From: Vibrio cincinnatiensis DSM 19608
GTDB lineage: Bacteria; Pseudomonadota; Gammaproteobacteria; Enterobacterales; Vibrionaceae
DNA length: 64,000 bases
Direction: 5' to 3'
Assembly (NCBI RefSeq): GCF_900167345.1
Contig: NZ_FUXB01000009.1
Coordinates: 116,270-180,269, forward strand
The translations under genes were made by a program, and so were the position numbers. Position 1 is the stretch's first letter; every line of letters starts with the position of its first letter. Positions 19,071-27,281 of this stretch are shown piece after piece. The notes beneath the pieces were generated by a model, which did no database searches, was not told the DNA's origin, and was given only the letters and a program-made list of their open reading frames with translations.

Positions 19071-19142
19071 ATTTGTAGGGTCTTTCTGTGTTATGTTGCG
19101 GGCAATAAAAATAATTATTAGCCCAACAAAAGGAAGATCATA

Positions 19143-19787
19143 ATGAAAAGAACAGCATGTGGATTGGCAGTATTAGCCGCGCTTGTCTCAACCAATGTGC
19201 TAGCCCACAAACAAGGTGACATTTTAGTTCGTGCTGGTTTAGCTGCCGTTGTCCCCAATGATAGCAGTGATAAAGTCTTAGGCAGTCCTTATGAGTTAGA
19301 AGTGAATACGAATACTCAGCTTGGATTAACCATAGGCTATATGTTGACCGATAATTTCAGTATTGAGCTGCTTGCTGCAACCCCCTTCTCCCATGATATC
19401 TCTACGGACCTGCTTGGCTTAGGCGATATTGGTAAAACCAAACATTTACCGCCAACGGTGATGGTTCAGTACTACTTTGGTGAAGCGAACTCCACATTCC
19501 GCCCTTATGTGGGAGCGGGTGTGAACTATACAAATTTCTTTGATGAGAAATTTAACAGCTCGGGAAAAGAGGTCGGATTAAGTGATCTTAAACTGGATGA
19601 CTCATGGGGATTAGCAGCCAACGTTGGTTTTGACTATATGCTGGACGACAATTGGTTCTTTAACGCCTCGGCTTGGTATGCCAATATTGAAACCACAGCC
19701 AAATATAAATTTAATGGTGCTTCCCAGTCTACTGATGTGAAGATTAACCCTTGGGTCTTTATGATTGCTGGCGGGTATAAGTTTTAA
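19143..19787 (+). CDS. ompW: Outer membrane protein W
   Basis: A 214-residue eight-stranded beta-barrel porin-like protein. Signal peptide at residues 1-21 (ends STNVLA, then HKQGDILVRAGLAAV). Family patterns: LGLTIGYMLTDNFSIELLAATPF, PPTVMVQYYFGE, FRPYVGAGVNYT, DSWGLAANVGFDYML and the C-terminal IAGGYKF with terminal Phe for BAM recognition. SD is AAAGGAAG. Two FNR boxes upstream predict strong anaerobic control. A terminator follows. Confidence 0.95.
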   Translation: MKRTACGLAVLAALVSTNVLAHKQGDILVRAGLAAVVPNDSSDKVLGSPYELEVNTNTQLGLTIGYMLTDNFSIELLAATPFSHDISTDLLGLGDIGKTKHLPPTVMVQYYFGEANSTFRPYVGAGVNYTNFFDEKFNSSGKEVGLSDLKLDDSWGLAANVGFDYMLDDNWFFNASAWYANIETTAKYKFNGASQSTDVKINPWVFMIAGGYKF

Positions 19788-19821
19788 CTTATTGATTAAC
19801 AATAAGTTTAAAGTTAAATCT

Positions 19822-19848
19822 AAGAGGTGCATCAAGCACCTCTTTTTT
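19822..19848 (+). terminator. ompW terminator
   Basis: A 9-bp perfect stem (19822-19830 with 19836-19844), 5-base loop and six T. Confidence 0.9.
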
Positions 19849-20107
19849 GTCTATCTCCCTTTTTGGTTGAGTCTTCCGTTTCCTTTTTTCTCTTTGTTCA
19901 CCAAAATCAAACGGTATCGTATGTTGGCATTTGGCTAAAAAGCTTGTTCCTCACGGCATGGGAAGGCACTATAGCGGTTGAGTTTCCTATAGTTGGTTTT
20001 TATGGTTTGAGCCTGAGTTTGTTTGTTGAATCAATCGTTTTTATACGATTCGCTGTCTTTATCTCTTCTGTCGCAGAGGCGATACTCACTGTATCGGATA
20101 AGCGGGT
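19849..20107. other. Intergenic region after ompW terminator
   Basis: About 260 bases, 320 counting the terminator. The 94-codon frame 19827-20111 begins inside the ompW terminator, has no SD and is discounted. The promoter for the next gene is expected here; no named site was seen. Confidence 0.5.
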
Positions 20108-20653
20108 ATGAGCCGCTGGATTGGCCTAATGGGATGCCTGTGGGGGCTTACGGCTTACGCGGCACACCCAACTTTTATCACACCTTTTTTGCAAAATGAT
20201 TCCCCCTTTCCTTCCTTGGAACATATTGAACAAAGCCCCTATTGGTTTGCGTGTGGCGAGCTGGAAACGGATAAGCGCTGGTGTAGTGATCTGTTTTATT
20301 ATTATTCGATTTCTGTTTGGGCCAGTATTGATCAAAATGCCGATCAAATCGGAGTGATGACGATGTACAGTGATTATTCGCCTTATACTTGGAGTCAATT
20401 TCAGTTGGGTCTTAGACGAGATGGTTTACAACTGGTTTGGGTTAAGCTGGGCAGTAATGAGTTCGACGTTCGAGAGCGACGATCTCAGGATTCTTGGCAA
20501 GAGGTGGATCGGGCATTAATTGTTTTCTTAAACCAGCATATTGGTGAGTTTTTCAAAGAGCAACGTTGGCTTTCTCAGCAAAGACAAGGGCAGTTAAAGA
20601 CGGATGGAGCCACCATCGAACTGCAATGGAGCCTAGTTAATGAGGGTTCATAA
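20108..20653 (+). CDS. Hypothetical exported protein
   Basis: A 181-residue protein of unknown function. Residues 1-18 form a short signal peptide (MSRWIGLMGCLWGLTAYA, then AHPTF). The mature part has two Cys (WFACGELE and RWCSDLF) that could form a periplasmic disulfide, and many aromatic residues. No domain is recognised. The stop lies 28 bases before the next reductase gene, so the two may be cotranscribed. No good SD is seen at the start. Confidence 0.62.
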   Translation: MSRWIGLMGCLWGLTAYAAHPTFITPFLQNDSPFPSLEHIEQSPYWFACGELETDKRWCSDLFYYYSISVWASIDQNADQIGVMTMYSDYSPYTWSQFQLGLRRDGLQLVWVKLGSNEFDVRERRSQDSWQEVDRALIVFLNQHIGEFFKEQRWLSQQRQGQLKTDGATIELQWSLVNEGS

Positions 20654-20681
20654 TGAATTTGAGTATAAAGGAGTACTACCC

Positions 20682-21590
20682 ATGGTTGAAAAAATAACGA
20701 TGGCCTCTCAAGGGCCTGAGTGCTCAGAGCTGGTACAAGGCTATTGGCGTTTAAGTGAGTGGAATATGACGCCACAAGCGCGTTTAACTTTTCTTAAGCA
20801 ACATGTTGAACTGGGCATTACAACGGTTGATCACGCGGATATTTATGGTAATTACCAATGTGAACGCTTATTTGGTGAAGCGCTTGCGCTTGAACCCTCA
20901 CTTCGTGAACAACTACAGATCGTGAGCAAATGCGATATTAAATTGTGTAGCGATCAATTCCCTGATCGAAAGATTAACCACTATGACAGCCGTTCTGCTC
21001 ATATTTATCACTCTGTGAATAATACGCTGCAACGCTTAGGTGTGAATGAGTTAGATGTTTTGTTACTTCATCGTCCTGATCTGCTGATGGATGCTGATGA
21101 GGTTGCAGAAGCGTTTGCTGAGTTACATAAAGTCGGTAAAGTGAAACACTTTGGAGTATCGAATTTTACCCCTGCGCAGTTTGAATTGTTGCAATCTCGA
21201 CTTAGTAAGCCTTTAGTCACAAATCAGGTGGAAATCAATCCATTGAATTTTGAGGTTGCTCACGACGGTACGTTAGATCAACTGCAAATGTTACGTGTTC
21301 GCCCGATGGCTTGGTCTTGTTTAGCGGGGGGAGCGCTTTTTAATGGACAAAGTGAGCAAGCACAACGTGTGCGATGGGTTCTTGAACAATTGAAAGAAGA
21401 GATTAGCGCTCAGAGTATTGACCAAGTGGTATACGCTTGGGTACGCAGTTTGCCTGCTAAGCCTTTACCTATCATTGGTTCTGGAAATATAGAACGAGTA
21501 AAAGCGGCGGTCGCGGCATTAGAGCTAACGTTAACCCGTGAGCAATGGTATCGAGTTTGGGTGGCGGCGAAAGGGCATAACGTGCCTTAA
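20682..21590 (+). CDS. ydhF: Aldo/keto reductase, YdhF family
   Basis: A 302-residue NAD(P)H-dependent oxidoreductase closely resembling E. coli YdhF (298). Shared patterns: MVEKIT, TTVDHADIYGNYQCE (catalytic Asp/Tyr region), VSKCDI, LLLHRPDLLMDADEVAEAF, HFGVSNFTPAQF, RPMAWSCLAGG and LPIIGSGNIERV, the nucleotide-phosphate site. The frame is open from 20640, but AAAGGAG lies before the ATG at 20682 and the protein start matches YdhF. The natural substrate is unknown. A terminator follows. Confidence 0.92.
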   Translation: MVEKITMASQGPECSELVQGYWRLSEWNMTPQARLTFLKQHVELGITTVDHADIYGNYQCERLFGEALALEPSLREQLQIVSKCDIKLCSDQFPDRKINHYDSRSAHIYHSVNNTLQRLGVNELDVLLLHRPDLLMDADEVAEAFAELHKVGKVKHFGVSNFTPAQFELLQSRLSKPLVTNQVEINPLNFEVAHDGTLDQLQMLRVRPMAWSCLAGGALFNGQSEQAQRVRWVLEQLKEEISAQSIDQVVYAWVRSLPAKPLPIIGSGNIERVKAAVAALELTLTREQWYRVWVAAKGHNVP

Positions 21591-21608
21591 TCACGCTTTC
21601 ATGGTAAG

Positions 21609-21643
21609 AAAGCCGCGGCATGATATCGTGTCGCGGCTTTTTC
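21609..21643 (+). terminator. Terminator after the YdhF-like gene
   Basis: A 9-bp stem (21609-21617 with 21632-21640) with further pairing inside the loop, followed by T residues. Confidence 0.82.
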
Positions 21644-21662
21644 TTTTATAGCTTAATCACCA

Positions 21663-22988
21663 TTAGCCAATCACAATTTGCCCGAGTACATAACCTAAGC
21701 AACATGCGCTGATCACACCCACTAAACCGGGAGCCATAAAGGAGTGGTTAAAATACCATTTACCTATTTTGGTGGTGCCTGTCATATCAAAGTTAACCGT
21801 AGCAATATCTGATGGATAGTTAGGAATGAAGAAATAACCATACAATGCAGGCATCAGCCCGATTAACAAGGCGGGTTCTAAACCGAGTGCTAAACCAACA
21901 GGCAGCATCATTTTGGCAACCACGGCCTGTGAATTCACCACGACAGACACAATGAAGAGTGCAAGCGCAAAGGTCCACGGGTAGGCATTTACCATGTCAA
22001 TAATACCAGAGCGGAACTGCGGCATCGCATATTGGAAGTAAGTATCTGACATCCAAGCAATACCAAAAATTGCAATTGCGGCAACCATGCCAGATTTAAA
22101 AACCACACCTTCAGGCACTATCTTAGGGTTAACTTTTGCCACGAGTAAAATGATCCCACCAAAACAGAGCATCATCATTTGGATAACGGTTGCCATGTTG
22201 ATGGGTTTATCACCGCCGACCATACGTACTTCGGGGAACATTGCGACCACGACAATCACCAAGATCGACAAAATGAAAAGCAAAACCGAGTTTCTGGCCG
22301 CAGCAGGTAGGTGTTCGTCTAAAGATGTGGCGGTGGTATTTAGGATTTTTTCTTTAAAAATAGGATCTTGTAGCCTTTCTTGATAGTCCTTATCTTGCTC
22401 AAGCTCCTTACCTCGACGCATACTATAAAGCGACATCAATACGGTGCCAAAGAGCGTGGCAGGAACGGATACCATCAAAATAGAGAGTAGGGTAATACTA
22501 TGGTTAATATTGGATAACTCCGCTAAGTAATACACTACGGCAGCAGAAATAGGAGAAGCGGTGATCGCAATTTGTGATGCGACGGAAGCGGCTGCCATGG
22601 GACGTTCTGGGCGAATCCCATTTTTCAGAGCAACATCACCAATAATGGGCATGATGGAATATACGGCATGGCCAGTACCCAGCAAAAATGTCATTGAATA
22701 GGTGACTAAAGGCGCGATTAAGGTGACGCGTTTTGGGTTACGGCGTAATAAACGCTCGGCGACTTGCAGCATGTATTTAAGGCCACCCGCAGCCTCAAGG
22801 ATTGATGCACAAGTGACCACGGCCAAAATAATCAACATGACCGTTATGGGGGGAGAGGTCGGTGGCATTTTGAAGATGAAAACTTCAATGACCAAACCAA
22901 TACCGGAGACAACCCCTAATCCAATACCTCCGTAGCGGGAACCCATGTAAAGGATCAGCAAGAGGAATAAAAATTCCAAATAGAGCAT
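21663..22988 (-). CDS. Anaerobic C4-dicarboxylate transporter, DcuA/DcuB family
   Basis: A 441-residue inner-membrane antiporter exchanging succinate, fumarate, malate or aspartate. Family segments are conserved with E. coli DcuB: GSRYGGIGLGVVSGIGLV, LEAAGGLKYMLQVAERLLRR, FLLGTGHAVYSIMPIIGDVA, NGIRPERPMAAASVASQ and ITASPISAAVV. The frame reaches a TTG at 22997, but the ATG at 22988 has AAGG nine bases upstream and is chosen. A CRP-like site lies upstream. Whether it is DcuA-type (aerobic) or DcuB-type (fumarate respiration) cannot be decided by eye. Confidence 0.92.
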   Translation of the reverse strand: MLYLEFLFLLLILYMGSRYGGIGLGVVSGIGLVIEVFIFKMPPTSPPITVMLIILAVVTCASILEAAGGLKYMLQVAERLLRRNPKRVTLIAPLVTYSMTFLLGTGHAVYSIMPIIGDVALKNGIRPERPMAAASVASQIAITASPISAAVVYYLAELSNINHSITLLSILMVSVPATLFGTVLMSLYSMRRGKELEQDKDYQERLQDPIFKEKILNTTATSLDEHLPAAARNSVLLFILSILVIVVVAMFPEVRMVGGDKPINMATVIQMMMLCFGGIILLVAKVNPKIVPEGVVFKSGMVAAIAIFGIAWMSDTYFQYAMPQFRSGIIDMVNAYPWTFALALFIVSVVVNSQAVVAKMMLPVGLALGLEPALLIGLMPALYGYFFIPNYPSDIATVNFDMTGTTKIGKWYFNHSFMAPGLVGVISACCLGYVLGQIVIG

Positions 22989-23099
22989 AAATAGCAACCT
23001 TATTATTAAAATAAACGGTGCTTATTTTCTTGCGCTATTACGGAAAAATATGAAGCTAAGTTCACACAAAATTACATTTTAAAAATGGAAAAACATTAA

Positions 23100-23116
23100 C
23101 GTGATAGTGGTCACTA
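23100..23116 (-). promoter_or_regulatory. Possible CRP site upstream of the Dcu gene
   Basis: CGTGATAGTGGTCACTA has the half-sites GTGA and TCAC with a 6-base spacer, as in the CRP consensus TGTGA-N6-TCACA. It lies about 120 bases before the transporter start. Confidence 0.5.
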
Positions 23117-23272
23117 TTTCGATGGATAAAGTAAACAAGTTGAAAGGGGACCTGTAGTCAAAATGTTGAGCCAACAAAGACAAAGTGTAAAGAAAAGCCA
23201 AGCTAAAAAATCTTGGCTTTACAATAAGTTACTTAATTTATCTGATTGTGCATGACTCAGCAATTTCTGAGT

Positions 23273-24112
23273 TTAGCAGTCATCATAAATCGTGGGGATG
23301 GGTTGACGCTTATGTTGTGTCGTCTGATAAATTTGGATCAGGCGTTCAGTCACTGATGAAGGAATGGGTTTCCCTTCTAAAAAATCATCAATTTGTTCAT
23401 AGGTCAGATTAAGCGCATCTTCATCCGCTTTTTGTGGTGCCAGTTCTTCTAAATCAGCTGTGGGCACCTTTTGGACCAATATTTCTGGAGCGCCAAGTGT
23501 GGCAGCAACGAGACGTACTTGACGTTTATTGAGGCCAAAGAGAGGCGCTAAATCACAAGCCCCATCTCCATATTTGGTATAAAAGCCCGTGATGTTTTCG
23601 GCTGAGTGATCTGTGCCTAATACTAGCCCCCCGAGATAACCGGCAATTTCATATTGAGCAATCATTCGAGCGCGAGCTTTTACATTCCCTTTTACAAAGT
23701 CAATTTTGGCGGTATCGGTGGGCAATAAACCGGTGCCAGCCAGTGCTTGATGTGAGGCGGCGTGTAAGCCATCGACTCCCGATTTTATATTGACGGAGAT
23801 AGAATGCGTCGGTTGGATAAAAGAGAGGGCGAGTTGTGCTTCCTGCTCATCTTTTTGTTCACCATAAGGTAAACGAACCGCAATAAATTGGTATTGGTCG
23901 GTATGGTATTGCTGGTTTAATTCATCAACAGCTAATTGAGCCAAACGGCCACAGGTTGTTGAATCAACGCCGCCGCTGATCCCTAACACTAGGGCTTTGC
24001 AGCCAGACGCTAGCAGTTTGCGCTTAATGAAGGCCACTCTGCGCTCAATTTCAAATTGTGGATCGATACTGGGTTGCACCCGCATTTCTTCTCGAATCAT
24101 CTGTTCCATCAT
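23273..24112 (-). CDS. nadE: Ammonia-dependent NAD+ synthetase
   Basis: Converts nicotinate adenine dinucleotide, ATP and ammonia to NAD+, the last step of NAD synthesis. The 279-residue protein lacks a glutaminase domain, so it uses free ammonia, like E. coli NadE (275). The P-loop [67 protein letters not shown] and [17 protein letters not shown] are all present. Tandem ATGs (24112, 24109) leave one codon of doubt; a stretch with AAGGAGG lies upstream. It diverges from a NadD-like gene across 127 bases. Confidence 0.95.
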   Translation of the reverse strand: MMEQMIREEMRVQPSIDPQFEIERRVAFIKRKLLASGCKALVLGISGGVDSTTCGRLAQLAVDELNQQYHTDQYQFIAVRLPYGEQKDEQEAQLALSFIQPTHSISVNIKSGVDGLHAASHQALAGTGLLPTDTAKIDFVKGNVKARARMIAQYEIAGYLGGLVLGTDHSAENITGFYTKYGDGACDLAPLFGLNKRQVRLVAATLGAPEILVQKVPTADLEELAPQKADEDALNLTYEQIDDFLEGKPIPSSVTERLIQIYQTTQHKRQPIPTIYDDC

Positions 24113-24157
24113 CTTTCCTATTCCAGCAAGCGAAACCCTATAAGGAGGCTCGCATCT

Positions 24158-24178
24158 TGATATGAGTTAGTTATATCA
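24158..24178. promoter_or_regulatory. Inverted repeat between divergent NAD genes, possible operator
   Basis: TGATAT, nine bases, ATATCA. It lies midway between the starts of nadE and the NadD-like gene, so one factor could control both. No regulator is identified. Confidence 0.35.
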
Positions 24179-24239
24179 TACCGCAAACGACAAATTAGAA
24201 AACCGTGAATACGATCTCAAAATAGAGAGAGAAACGTCG

Positions 24240-24758
24240 ATGGAAAAAATAGCCATATTTGGCAGTGCGTTTAACCCCCCAACACTTGGGCATAAAAGTG
24301 TGGTTGAGTCACTGACGCATTTTGATCGCATTTTACTGGTGCCCAGTATCGCTCATGCTTGGGGCAAAGAGATGTTGGACTATGAATCGCGTTGCTCTTT
24401 AATTGAAGCGTTTATTGATGATTTAGGGCTACCTCAAGCAGAACTGTCCACTGTGGAACAAGATTTACTACAGCCGGGGCAAAGTGTGACGACTTATGCT
24501 TTACTCACTTTCTTGCAAGAACAATGGCCGGAGGCGGAACTGACCTTTGTGATTGGGCCGGATAACCTTTTTCAGTTTGGACAGTTTTACCGAGCTCAAG
24601 AGATCCTTCAACGCTGGTCTGTTATGGCGTGCCCTGAAAAAGTTAAAGTCAGAAGTACCGATGTTCGAAAGTGCTTACAAGAAAAAAAAGAGATCAACAC
24701 GATGACAACCCCTTCGGTCGCTGCATTACTGAAACAACAAAATAGTTATGATGCTTGA
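24240..24758 (+). CDS. NadD-like nicotinate-nucleotide adenylyltransferase paralogue
   Basis: A 172-residue nucleotidyltransferase. The N-terminal motif IFGSAFNPPTLGHKSVVESL is the (H/T)xGH site of the NadD/NadM fold (G-x-FNPPT-x-GH), and VRSTDVRKCL near residue 139 corresponds to the SSTxIR motif. It is shorter than housekeeping NadD (about 215). Together with divergent nadE it forms a local NAD cassette, so adenylation of nicotinate or nicotinamide mononucleotide is likely. Being a paralogue, its substrate preference is uncertain. Confidence 0.83.
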   Translation: MEKIAIFGSAFNPPTLGHKSVVESLTHFDRILLVPSIAHAWGKEMLDYESRCSLIEAFIDDLGLPQAELSTVEQDLLQPGQSVTTYALLTFLQEQWPEAELTFVIGPDNLFQFGQFYRAQEILQRWSVMACPEKVKVRSTDVRKCLQEKKEINTMTTPSVAALLKQQNSYDA

Positions 24759-24832
24759 ACCATTAGGAAGGTGTTCATCTTGCCTTCTTTTCTTTACACT
24801 CATGGCTGGTAATTTTTATTGGATAAAGAAAA

Positions 24833-25177
24833 ATGACATTGGACGAACGATTAACTCAAATTCAGCATCAACCACAAACGCTCACTTTTTCAGAGGTGAT
24901 TGCCACCATTGATGAGTATTATCAGTTTACCCCAACGGCATTTACCAATGGTGATGTCCATAACGAGATGAACCAGAATAATGGTTCATGTAAGATTTTT
25001 GCTTTTGCGGCATTACACCAACTTTCGGTAGAGAGTACTTTGGCATGTTTTGGTGAGTTTTATCGACATGATGTGCTGGAATTCCCTAACAATACCGATC
25101 ACCAAAATATCCGCAATTTCATGCGTTATGGCTGGCAAGGGATCCACTTTAGCGATCAAGCCTTACTGCCACGTTAA
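24833..25177 (+). CDS. HopJ-family protein
   Basis: A 114-residue protein with the full HopJ pattern: FTPTAFTNG, NEMNQNNGSCKIFAFAALHQL, TLACFGEFYRHDVLEFP and DHQNIRNFMRYGWQGIHF. The family was named after a Pseudomonas syringae effector candidate, but members are widespread in free-living gamma-proteobacteria without matching secretion systems, so an effector role is not inferred. Function is unknown. It follows the NadD-like gene by 74 bases on the same strand. Confidence 0.85.
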   Translation: MTLDERLTQIQHQPQTLTFSEVIATIDEYYQFTPTAFTNGDVHNEMNQNNGSCKIFAFAALHQLSVESTLACFGEFYRHDVLEFPNNTDHQNIRNFMRYGWQGIHFSDQALLPR

Positions 25178-25213
25178 GGGCCTAGTTCCTACATGGGGTG
25201 AGCGCATCATTGT

Positions 25214-25257
25214 ATTTCCGAACGCATCACAGACCGACCATTGATACGTTCGGAAAT
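25214..25257. terminator. Inverted repeat between convergent genes, probable terminator
   Basis: An 11-bp perfect stem (25214-25224 with 25247-25257) with a 22-base loop, between convergent HopJ and EmrD-like genes. There is no clear T-run, so termination is inferred from position. Confidence 0.45.
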
Positions 25258-25264
25258 GGTTTAC

Positions 25265-26470
25265 TTAGATAGCCAGTGGCATATGTTGAGAAGGGTCTTG
25301 ATGCTTATAGACGTGTCGCAGTCCGAGAAGAGCAAAAACTGACATGACGAGCATAATCATACCAAGTGGTAATTGGTTTGTGGCAGGAAACAGTGAAGCC
25401 ACTAACGTCGCCGCGCCCGCCCCAAGGTTTTGCATACCACCAAGAATCGCTCCTCCTGTTCCTGCATGGTAAGGCAGGGGATCTAATGCTCCGGTCGTGG
25501 CCGCTGGGAATAAAATCCCAGCACCTAAGAAATAGATCGTGGCCCCACCAACTAAAGTCAAAGCGGTAGTTTGATCAAATAGGCCCGGGATAAGGACAAT
25601 CATGGAGCCAAAAATGATGGCGATCAACCCGACGTGCAAGGCCTGTTTTTCATTTTTTTTCTGTGCAATCACATTTGAGAGCCAAGCTCCAGCAAGATAG
25701 CCGGGGATCGGGGTAACAAACAGTAAGCTGACGGTGGTGGCTGGTAAGGCCAATACCCCGCCTAAAAGCACCCCTGCCGCTCCTTCAAACACGGCCACTC
25801 CGGCAAAGGTTGCCACTAAGCAGAGTAAATATCCTTGAAAACGGTGATCGGAGAGCACAAATTGATAACTTTTGATCACCGATTCTTTTTTACGAGCCTC
25901 TTTTGGCAACGTTTCTATCATATTGGTCATCATGGTAATCATGACGGCGATAGCAAATAGGGATAAAAACAGATAACTGGAGCGCCAGCCCCAAGTTTCA
26001 GTCAAATATCCACCCAGTACAGGGGCAATTAAAGGAGAGAAGATCAAACACATACTGATCAAACTGTTAGCTTGATGCAGTCTTGCTCCACTGAAGCAGT
26101 CCCTTGTTAGGGTTCGACTCATCGCCCCTCCACAGCCAATGCCTAATCCTTGAGTAAAGCTACCCAGTAGAAAAAGGGAATATTGATGGGCAAAAAGGGC
26201 CACCAAGCTGCCGAGGATATAAATGGCCAGCCCTGCAATAATAATAGGTTTACGGCCAAGACGGTCAGATAAGGTTCCATAGATAAACTGTGAAAAGCCA
26301 TATGGGATCAGGTAGCAAGCCATAACGGCTTGTAAAGCCGAGGGGGTGACTAAAAACTCACTCGCCATGTAGCCAACAGAAGGGACATACATGGTTTGTG
26401 TCATTTGACCAACGGCAGCCAATATAGCGATAAGAAAGGTCAGTTTAACTAATGGGAATGTTGCAGACAT
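25265..26470 (-). CDS. emrD: MFS multidrug efflux transporter, EmrD-like
   Basis: A 401-residue 12-helix drug/proton antiporter of the Bcr/CflA-EmrD group; V. cholerae EmrD-3 is the known relative. The motif-A loop after helix 2 reads GTLSDRLGRKPIII, and helix 5 has the motif-C-like SPLIAPVLGGYLTETWGWR. The N-terminus has the YVPSVGYMASEF segment typical of the group. The ATG at 26470 is preceded by GGTGGAG, so a start at 26491 is rejected. Substrates cannot be deduced from the sequence. Confidence 0.88.
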   Translation of the reverse strand: MSATFPLVKLTFLIAILAAVGQMTQTMYVPSVGYMASEFLVTPSALQAVMACYLIPYGFSQFIYGTLSDRLGRKPIIIAGLAIYILGSLVALFAHQYSLFLLGSFTQGLGIGCGGAMSRTLTRDCFSGARLHQANSLISMCLIFSPLIAPVLGGYLTETWGWRSSYLFLSLFAIAVMITMMTNMIETLPKEARKKESVIKSYQFVLSDHRFQGYLLCLVATFAGVAVFEGAAGVLLGGVLALPATTVSLLFVTPIPGYLAGAWLSNVIAQKKNEKQALHVGLIAIIFGSMIVLIPGLFDQTTALTLVGGATIYFLGAGILFPAATTGALDPLPYHAGTGGAILGGMQNLGAGAATLVASLFPATNQLPLGMIMLVMSVFALLGLRHVYKHQDPSQHMPLAI

Positions 26471-26747
26471 TTTTTCTCCACCCAACAACATTAAAATAAA
26501 AGGAAAATTTTACTAATGAGAAATAATAAATCAGCACGTATTCTCTGTGCGAGATAGTAGTTAGACAGGTTAGGTTAATCAATCCTATGGCCAGACATTT
26601 AGCACGATAAAATTATATGATTTGGATTAGAAAAACTAATCACAATTTCGTTTGTGTTCAGTGTCAATCCTCCTATGAGTAGGAGAATCAGGATTTTGGT
26701 ATCGAGATATCCATTTTTTAGCATCGAATCTATTGTTTTTCATTCAG

Positions 26748-26777
26748 TTGAGGTTTACCATTTGTGTAAATGATAAT
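26748..26777 (+). promoter_or_regulatory. Promoter of the Fur-box gene
   Basis: -35 TTGAGG (26748-26753), 18-base spacer, -10 GATAAT (26772-26777). The Fur box covers the -10, the usual layout for iron repression. Confidence 0.6.
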
Positions 26778-26786
26778 CATTATCGC
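26768..26786 (+). promoter_or_regulatory. Fur box
   Basis: The core TGATAATCATTATCG matches the 7-1-7 Fur pattern TGATAAT-N-ATTATCA at every fixed base but the last. Confidence 0.85.
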
Positions 26787-26797
26787 AATAGGTTTTT

Positions 26798-27067
26798 ATG
26801 TTACCCTTATTCTTTACATTGGTTTTTCTCTTCGCTCTTGGGATAAAACTGGCGATTTCTCTGTACGGTTTGGTCGTGCTGGCTGTTTTACTGGCGGGCC
26901 TGTCATGGTTACAAGTGGGTAATACTGTGTTCGTACTTATTTGTCTATTTATTGCCGCACCGTTTTTAAGTCATTGGAAAACGCGAAAATGGGCAAAGAG
27001 TGTGTTTGTGTTGTGTGTGTTCCTTCCTTATCTATTCAATCTGTTTTTCTTTGTCATCTCACTTTAG
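26798..27067 (+). CDS. Small hydrophobic membrane protein behind a Fur box
   Basis: An 89-residue, very hydrophobic protein with three or four membrane helices (residues about 3-20, 22-38, 42-57 and 68-88) and a short basic loop KTRKWAK. Not recognised. It starts 12 bases after a strong Fur box and precedes vctP by 215 bases on the same strand, so it is probably iron-repressed and may help siderophore uptake. The leader is only about 14 nt and no good SD is visible, so expression is not certain. Confidence 0.55.
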   Translation: MLPLFFTLVFLFALGIKLAISLYGLVVLAVLLAGLSWLQVGNTVFVLICLFIAAPFLSHWKTRKWAKSVFVLCVFLPYLFNLFFFVISL

Positions 27068-27218
27068 CCCTTCGTTTTTTGGCCATCGGTTTTTTAATGA
27101 AAATAGGGTTTTCTCAGAATGTTGGCGGGGATGATTTTGCTCCGCGATGGCACAAGAACGCCACGGAATCGTAGTAATACGCTTGCGACAGAAAACAGAA
27201 CTGGTTATAGTTCACCGC

Positions 27219-27237
27219 ATAAATGCGAATGCTTATC
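27219..27237 (+). promoter_or_regulatory. Possible second Fur box before vctP
   Basis: TGCGAATGCTTATCA (27224-27238) matches 11 of 14 fixed bases of the 7-1-7 Fur pattern. It lies about 45 bases before vctP. Weak, but in the right place. Confidence 0.4.
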
Positions 27238-27281
27238 AAAATATATCGCAATAGTTAATGACCAGTATAATAAGGACGGAT

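Larger units (their letters stand above)
26471..26797. other. Intergenic region with Fur-controlled promoter
   Basis: 327 bases between divergent genes. The right end holds a promoter and Fur box (separate entries). The left part, next to emrD, shows nothing that can be named. Confidence 0.55.

Noticed and set aside
19827..20111. 94-codon frame between ompW and the next gene
   Set aside because: It starts inside the ompW terminator, has no SD, and its hydrophobic translation shows no domain.
24833..25177. HopJ as a type III secreted effector
   Set aside because: No secretion system is nearby and the family is widespread in bacteria lacking one; the name is historical.
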